Of a stretch of 64,000 bases of DNA, positions 57,970 to 64,000 are shown in pieces. The stretch lies in contig RDEW01000075.1 in assembly GCA_011109175.1 (NCBI GenBank), forward strand, positions 1 through 64,000, in the 5' to 3' direction. The notes below the pieces were generated by a model. That model was not told the DNA's origin. It made no database searches and saw only the letters and a program-made list of their open reading frames with translations. The position numbers were made by a program, and so were the translations under genes. The number at the start of each line of letters is the position of its first letter. The stretch's first letter is position 1. The stretch is from Dicyema japonicum (taxonomy: Eukaryota > Dicyemida > Rhombozoa > Dicyemidae).

Positions 57970-59985
57970 TGGTTCAATAATAATAATATTTCAATTAAAA
58001 TTATTAGCGTGATTCCTAATATTCCGTGATGAGTCTTGTTTAAAAAAAGTTAGAACTTATAAAGAGGAATATATTTCTTTTGGATTTACTAAGAATCTTC
58101 AGGATCTTCATAAACCGCTTTTTTGCAATGTGGGCAGTGTTTTCTAAAATTAAAAGCGTAAACATCCCAACTCAATTGGAAAAGAAACAGAATTTTTTTT
58201 GAATTAAAAAAGAAATTTGAAAATAAAAACACTTGAACTTCTCGTTTTAATAAAAGTATATTTCAAAATTTTTCTGGACTATTTTATTCATATAAAGTTG
58301 CAGAAATAATTGCAAAAACAGGTTTTACGATTTGTAAAATTATACGATTCCATCGTTGATTTTTTTAAAAGATTTCCCATGATCTTTTGTAACCTCTTCA
58401 AATTGACTGTAAACCACCTTTTTGAATGTCTTGAATTAATACAATGTTCGTCTACAATGTCTGGACTGTACGATCTATGAAAGCGAACGGCTTAATAGCT
58501 AATCGTCTTCTACAAGTTAGTGATGCTGGGGTTACTTAACTAACTGAAATGAAATTATTCCAAAGACCAAAGGTAAAACCAACCCGCGATCCTGACGTGT
58601 TCCAATAAAGCCCTCATCCAAACACAGTGATTTAGATAACTTTGTCAAGGAAGCTGAGGTTGAAGTCAAAACTCGTCGCGGGGAGCCAAATTGTCTCTTG
58701 GTGAAATGAAGCTATGAATATTTTTGAATATCGTCCAGGAATTGAGCGTTTCCTGAGTAAGGTGAATCCAACGACGTCACTTGAAAGAAGGTAAATCTTC
58801 AATTTTCAATGTTTTTCAATGTAGCCACATGGCACAATTTGTTTTTCCAAAATTGATATAAAAAACAGCAAATTAAAGATCACGGTTCCTATACTAATTG
58901 ATCACAGTCCCTATATTTTCTTCTACTTGTCCTTGCCAAATTGGATAATACAATCGACCTATGTTAGCATTTTCGTTTTTCACTGACTTTCTTTTGGTTT
59001 TTTTTCCGAAAACCGAGTAAAGAAACCTAACGAATACACATGAAATACCGAAAGAGGTTAAGAGTTAATTAATATCAAATTAAGATATAAGCAGTTCCCA
59101 CGGTGAGCGAGACGCATCTTTTGTAACCACACTCATTGTGTGAACCATTCCATTAAAGAAGGAAGTTAGTGATTTTTATTGGATACGACCAGGTACTTGA
59201 TGTCTCCTGGAACAAATAGATCAGATGACGTTTCTTAGGATTTGAAGAAGGCTCAGAGTAGTAAGAAATTCTTTGACCATGTAGCGAACGGTGTGGGTCA
59301 ACAACTGTATTTTAGGAATGTACTTGTTTTATGACCAATTTATTTTTCTTTAAGTGAGTTTAATATTTAAAAGCCAAGTAATTTTTCCATGTACCTAAAA
59401 TTAGTTTTAGGGGACAAAAATTATTATTAGTTATGAAGTTATTATTATTATATAAGCAAACACTGGTAATTAAGTATAGGTAATGTAATAAAAAACGGCA
59501 TGGCTTGACAGTCTCCCAAGAAGTCTCAGATACTTTTGTAGAGGTAGAAAGCCATGCATATTAGTTTTATGCAAGTTCCTGTAGTAACAAGAGAAAAGAA
59601 CGCCACTGCTAACTAAGTGGTACCAGACAGACAAGGAAAAGGTCGAAACTATTGGGGACGGGAATTTCGAACCACTTTCCACAACGGACATAAAATAAGA
59701 TTTTGAAGTATACAATTAGGATGTAGTAGAGGAAACTGGTTGATAGGTTAGCCGTCCTTACAAATTTCCATTATTGCTCTAGTAAGACTGTTTCCAGAAA
59801 TATTTAATCGATGTTGAATATGGGGTTTTCGATTAGTTTAGTTATATTCATAACTATTTAAAAAAAATAAATAAAACAATAACAATTTTCCATTTTGTTT
59901 AATATTTTTCTTGTCGCTGTTTTACGTGTAACCAATAATTTTACATTTACTAACAATATTGAGATTTATTACCTTTTAGCTTGTT
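57970..59985. other. Long AT-rich stretch without a recognised gene
   Basis: A short minus-strand exon-like piece near 58090-58145 reads KHCPHCKKAVYEDPEDS-stop after a possible AG acceptor, which might be the last exon of an unidentified gene. A snippet at 58825-58850 (GTAGCCACATGGCAC) is from SINE family 2. Otherwise nothing is recognised. Confidence 0.35.
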
Positions 59986-59989
59986 TATT

Positions 59990-61028
59990 ATGTCTAACCA
60001 GGATCAATCAAATATTAACGCTAGGCATAATATAGTAAAGAGTAGTGATGGACGAATAATAAAAATTATTCCCAGAAGGTCTCTCTCAAATACTGATAAA
60101 ATGGCAGTGGCCGAACCATCCTCAGTCCGACTTTTAAATGTTAAGCCGCTTCCTCAGATAGGGATAATTCCACCCACAATTAAGCATGAGACAATAATCA
60201 AGCCTGTAAAACGTACTACTGGCCGAAGTTCCACATCGTTCAGTTCAAAACCACCGGAATTGGTTGTCTGTAACGTAATTTTGTACTTTCACCACTCGCT
60301 GTGGGATTGATTTGAGGCGTTTAGCCAGATATGGTCGCCACGTGGAACTTAAATTGGGCTCATCGGTGCTTAGTTTTATGATTACTTTTTAGATTTGTCG
60401 CAAAAAGCTCCGCGACCCAGTTTGCACAGCAAATGTTTCGAATACTGGTAAGATTACGGTTATGGGCGCCACAAGGTTGGTTTGATTTTTATACAATTTT
60501 TTGTTGCCTTACTTTTAGTTTGGATGACTCTTATATTGCTGCTAGACGGATTGGGCGGTCTCTGTTCCGAATGGGCTTTCCTGTGAGGTTCTCTCGTTAC
60601 GGAGTGGTGAATATATTAGCCTCGGCCTGCCTGTCATTTGGAGTTGATCTCTTTTCGTTCCATAGGCGTCATGTCTATGATGACTCTATTTTGTAATATG
60701 TTGTATCATTTTGTAGTGATAGGAGAGAGTTTGAGAGTGAAGTTCATTCTGGAGCCAACTACTCGTTCATTGAGAGTTCGACGTCCTTCGTAATATTCAG
60801 TACTGGAAGCATTAATGTGACTGGGTCTTCTATGAAACTATTGAGGCTGACTTGGATAGAATCTACCCTTATTTGATGGAGTTTGCCACTGATCGACCGA
60901 AAAGACCTAAAAGGGTGTATACTGGAAAGGACAAGAAACTTAGGTTTATCTCGAAGTACGTGCAATCATCGTCAGAGGAAGAGTCGTTTGATTCTGAGTA
61001 CACGACTACTGAGGAAGAACTTGATTGA
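59990..61028 (+). CDS. TBPL1: TBP-like factor (TLF/TRF2/TBPL1)
   Basis: Metazoan TBP paralogue that nucleates transcription at TATA-less promoters with TFIIA/TFIIB. Ser/Pro-rich N-terminal extension (MSNQDQSNINARH..) then the saddle. First repeat: ELVVCNVI, CTFTTRCGIDLRRLARYG, KLRDPVCTANVSNTGKITVM, GATSLDDSYIAARRIGRSLF. Second repeat: GFPVRFSRYGVVNILA, FESEVHSGANYSF, FVIFSTGSINVTG (close to human TBPL1), IYPYLMEF. Acidic C-terminal tail SSSEEESFDSEY, stop at 61026-61028. Introns are 27, 43 and 24 bp. Canonical TBP DNA-intercalating Phe pairs are not evident, as expected for TLF. Two positions are out of frame by one base: an extra T in 60279-60282 and a missing A at 60835-60837. Confidence 0.87.
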
Positions 61029-61985
61029 ATTTTTGTATTTTGACCTATATATTTATTTTAATGGTTTGTTTTTAAAAAAATTATGGATCTGATTTCAATG
61101 GTTCAAATTATGGATCTGATTTCAATGGTTAAGTACAGTTCATGAGAGGATAAAGGTTCTTATTATCATTATTAAATAATTTTACGATGTCACGGTAACA
61201 CGAGAAAATGATTGGATTGCTGGGCTCTTCTTTTGATCCCTTTTTGTTAATGCAAGCAGCCCGTAGAGGTCTTCTTGTTTCACTAGGGAACCGGATAAAG
61301 CAATTAAAAAATAGCAAAATTTTTATTAAAATAGAAAAAATAGCATTTTCTTTTTTTCCTTTTTATAACACTACTTTTTTTAAGAAGTAAATAATATTTC
61401 CATTACTTAAACTTCACCTTAGGCCAGCGCAATTCGATTCGTTTAGAGTTTTCACCCCCAAAAATTTTAAAAACCAACATTTCACCCCCGAATTTAAATC
61501 TACCAGAATTCGAATTTTATTTAAAAAAATTAGTTAGGTTCCTTAAGACTTTTCCTGCCTTTTAGTTTTAATTTTTCTAAACGTGGTTTTTTGTTTGCTA
61601 GTGCAATTCTGAGATCGTTTTCAGGGTTAAGAAAAATCAGAGTCACATAGCCAAGTGCGGCAAATTGAACCAGAACTTACTATGCTTTTATTGCAATGGT
61701 CGGAAACCCAACTTGCGAACAGCACCAAAAAAGACCTCAAAGAATTTGAGTTGTACAACATTGTTTGATTTCAAGTCTGAGAATAATAAATCTTGTCAAA
61801 ATACGACCTCTTGACATTATGATTCAAAGCTTTTTCTTCGAATGAAATTCACGATTTAACACAAATTTAAGACAGCTTTTAACTTAATCGGCAAAGACTT
61901 CGATATGAGTGCGCGATGAATGATGTAGTGAGTAACTGTTACATCTGGAACATGTTTTCTCAATTTCTTTATGTCCGAAACAACT
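61029..61985. other. No gene recognised; short tandem duplication
   Basis: Near 61080-61130 a 27-bp unit beginning ATTATGGATCTGATTTCAAT is repeated twice. The rest is AT-rich, partly perhaps decayed hAT sequence continuing from the right. Confidence 0.4.
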
Positions 61986-61989
61986 TTTT

Positions 61990-62290
61990 TTAAAGAATAT
62001 CATCACTGATACAGTTAATTCGATTCCGGATAGAATATTTGACAACGAATCTGCTGCAGTTTTCGAGAAGCGTTTGACCCAGGAATATTTTCACCATTTC
62101 CAATGGACACGGATTAATAAGAGTCTCTGCAATATTATGTGGTTTCTTTGATTTCATAACTTCATATGCTACTTTGAATGACGCCAAAATTAAAAGTTTG
62201 TCAATGCAGGTAAATCCAAGCTCGGAAGCGTTGCTTGGATATCGTATCGTAACCTTTCAGCCTTCAAACATTCAGGATCATTTCCTGAAC
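61990..62290 (-). pseudogene. ZBED5-like (hAT-derived) transposase fragment
   Basis: The minus strand reads YLEFGFTCIDKL-type residues, then ASFKVAYEVMKSKKPHNIAE, TLINPCPLEMVKIFLGQTLL and RNRINCISDDIL. These are the linker and start of the catalytic region of ZBED5/EPM2AIP1/GTF2IRD2-type hAT proteins. The catalytic core and dimerisation domain are not found downstream, so this is a fragment. Confidence 0.6.
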
Positions 62291-62514
62291 GTTTATTTCT
62301 AACATTGAAGCATATGTTCTCCCTTTGGTTCCTTCCTTGGATTAGTTAGTTATGTACAGCGCCGCTCCTTTTCTTGGCGGAATCTTGCGGAATTTTCGAT
62401 TTTCGCAAGAAATTTGAGGAGGTAGTGAGACATCTCTTGATTGGAAAACGACCGGGGTCGATAAGTTTATAATTTCTTTATCAAAAGATGCACTTCATTG
62501 CACGAGTCTATGTG

Positions 62515-64000
62515 TCGTGTATTACAGAAAAGCATCACTAACCCGGAAACGATTCCTGATTGGGCATGCACAGGACAACTTATTTGACCCCAAAGCTGGA
62601 CAACCCCCAGTCTGCTGCAGATTATCGACCGATAACCTGCTGCCAACCCTGTATAAACTGATGACCAAATTGATGGCTAATGAGGTCAGGAGCTTTGTAG
62701 AAGCAAATGGGATTCTCTCGAGAATCAGTTGGGTACTGTGCGAAATTGTCAGGGGGCAAAAGAGCAGGCTTTGATCAACAAATGCCTTTCTGTGTCTCAC
62801 GGAAACTCACTTTTGTCAATGTGCGTTGATGTGAAGAAGACTTATGATTCAGTTGATCATTCTTACCTTGTCGAGTGAGTACCAGCTACACAGTCGTGTA
62901 TGCCTGTGTGGTTCATCAGTTTTGTAGTGGCTGTGATGAGTAGGTGGATTATTCATCTGAACTATAATAGGCACCGGATAGGCGAGGTAAAACTCAAGAG
63001 GAGATCCTTCAGGAGGATAGCATGTCTCCGCTGCTCTTTGTTCTCTGTTTGGAGCCATTGAGTCGCCGCCTCAATGACCGGTTTGAGCAAATACCAGTTC
63101 ATTGTGAGGGGGTTTGTTTCAGTACAAATCACCTTCTTTTTATCGATGACCTGAAGATGTATGCTCGAACAGCCGAGGAGCTCTACTCCATGGGGGTCTG
63201 TGCCAGGGAATTCTTTGAGAGTATAGGACTAGATTTGAATTATTCAAAGTCTGCGACTAACACGCAAGTATGTAGCGAGTTAGTAAGAGTCCTAGAGGAA
63301 CACGAAGGATATAAGTATCTGGGTGTTACCGAATCTCCAAAGTCCCTTATAATGCCTGAGACAAAGCGACAAATTACTGAAGGCATCCGTAAAAGAGCAG
63401 CGTTATTGTGTAAGACGTCTCTAAATGCAAGGAATTTGTTCCTAGCATTAAATGAGTATGCTGTCTCGCTGCTAAACTACTACATAGGTGTTGTGGAGTT
63501 TGAGCCCAAAGAGTATGATGAGATGGATGTTATGATCCGTGGAGTACTCAGAGAGAACCATGTCCATGTGTGGCAGCCAATAAGGAGAGACTATATTTAC
63601 CCCGTGATAAATTCGGCCGTGGACTGTGTGGAGTAGTCCAACTAAGTGAGCGTATCCTAATGCGAATGCACGACACCCTGATAAGCTGGGTCAAGTGTGT
63701 CTGCTAGGAAGCACGCCATAATAACGACCGAGAAAACACGGGCCCACCTAGGCACTATCAGACCTTTTTTGTCTGCTAAGTATGGTGTTGATGATGGTGG
63801 GCTAGTAAATGTGAAGGCGTTGATCGAATTACAATATAATAATTTGATGGAAAAGATCAACTTAAAAAGCCTTCATAAGGTCCTCTTCAGAGCATTGGAC
63901 AACCCACATGTCGACCTTAAGTCGTCGACAATATGGCTAAAATACGGTGACAACTCACCTCGATCGGAGGCGTTGTACACGTATATGCAAGACCGCAATA
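62515..64000 (+). mobile_element. RLE-type non-LTR retrotransposon (R2/R4-like), right-edge copy, incomplete
   Basis: Plus-strand sister of the left-edge element, cut by the window end before its endonuclease. RT fingers: GHAQDNLFDPKAGQPPVC, LLPTLYKLMTKLMANEVRSF, VEANGIL. Palm: CVDVKKTYDSVDH, EDSMSPLLFVLCLEPLSRRL, LLFIDDLKMYARTAEELYS (catalytic DD). Then the thumb: EGYKYLGVTESPKSLI, RNLFLALNEYAVSLLNYYIG. The frame 63022-63636 stays open; it is broken on the left near 62740-62800 and 62870, and on the right near 63575-63690. Nucleotide identity to the left copy is very high over about 1.1 kb. Confidence 0.8.

Overview
The window is nuclear DNA of an animal. It is AT-rich, the genes are split, and the gene set is metazoan: integrin alpha, STAM, ClC-7, TBP-like factor, C2H2 fingers. 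Wherever protein conservation let me place splice sites, the introns are extremely short, mostly 19-30 bp with 23 bp the commonest size, and almost all are GT-AG. Introns this small in an animal point to a dicyemid (Dicyema-like) mesozoan parasite. That host name is an inference from intron size and gene content, not something I could test.

Layout. 0-8.3 kb is a graveyard of non-LTR retrotransposons, with a restriction-like-endonuclease (RLE) element on the minus strand. 8.8-10.3 kb is SUCLG2 (+), followed by a tRNA-derived SINE and an integrase relic. 12.5-15.3 kb is a ClC-7-like transporter (-). 15.9-16.9 kb is a TFIIH p44-like gene (+) with several frame breaks. 18.6-20.0 kb is a C2H2 zinc-finger gene (+). 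21.1-28.0 kb is a complete, divergent acetyl-CoA carboxylase (-). 28-34 kb holds LINE pieces, a deleted pogo/Tigger element and a beta-tubulin retropseudogene. 34.2-35.0 kb may be an unidentified spliced gene. 35.5-36.9 kb is a VHS-less STAM (-). 37-43.3 kb is retroelement debris. Then come a dynein light chain (43.8 kb, +), an RDH13-like short-chain dehydrogenase that has lost its catalytic Ser and Tyr (46.4 kb, +), an integrin alpha subunit (49.3-52.7 kb, +), LINE and Tc1/mariner debris, a tandem-RRM protein (55.4 kb, +), a reverse transcriptase ORF (57.3 kb, +) and a TBP-like factor/TRF2 (60.0 kb, +). A ZBED5/hAT relic follows, and a second copy of the RLE element runs off the right edge in inverted orientation to the left-hand copy.

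The genes do not form a pathway or operon; they are ordinary single-copy housekeeping and signalling genes separated by mobile elements. At least five retroelement lineages, one or two tRNA-derived SINE families, two DNA transposon types and an integrase relic are present. A conserved 3' tail is shared by LINE copies and by a SINE-like repeat. Several otherwise well-conserved genes carry one-base frame breaks, mostly in short A/T runs. I cannot tell from the sequence alone whether these are assembly errors or real decay. I found no rRNA gene, CRISPR array or bacterial operon. Splice models are hand-made and the less conserved exons of the long genes were not all resolved.
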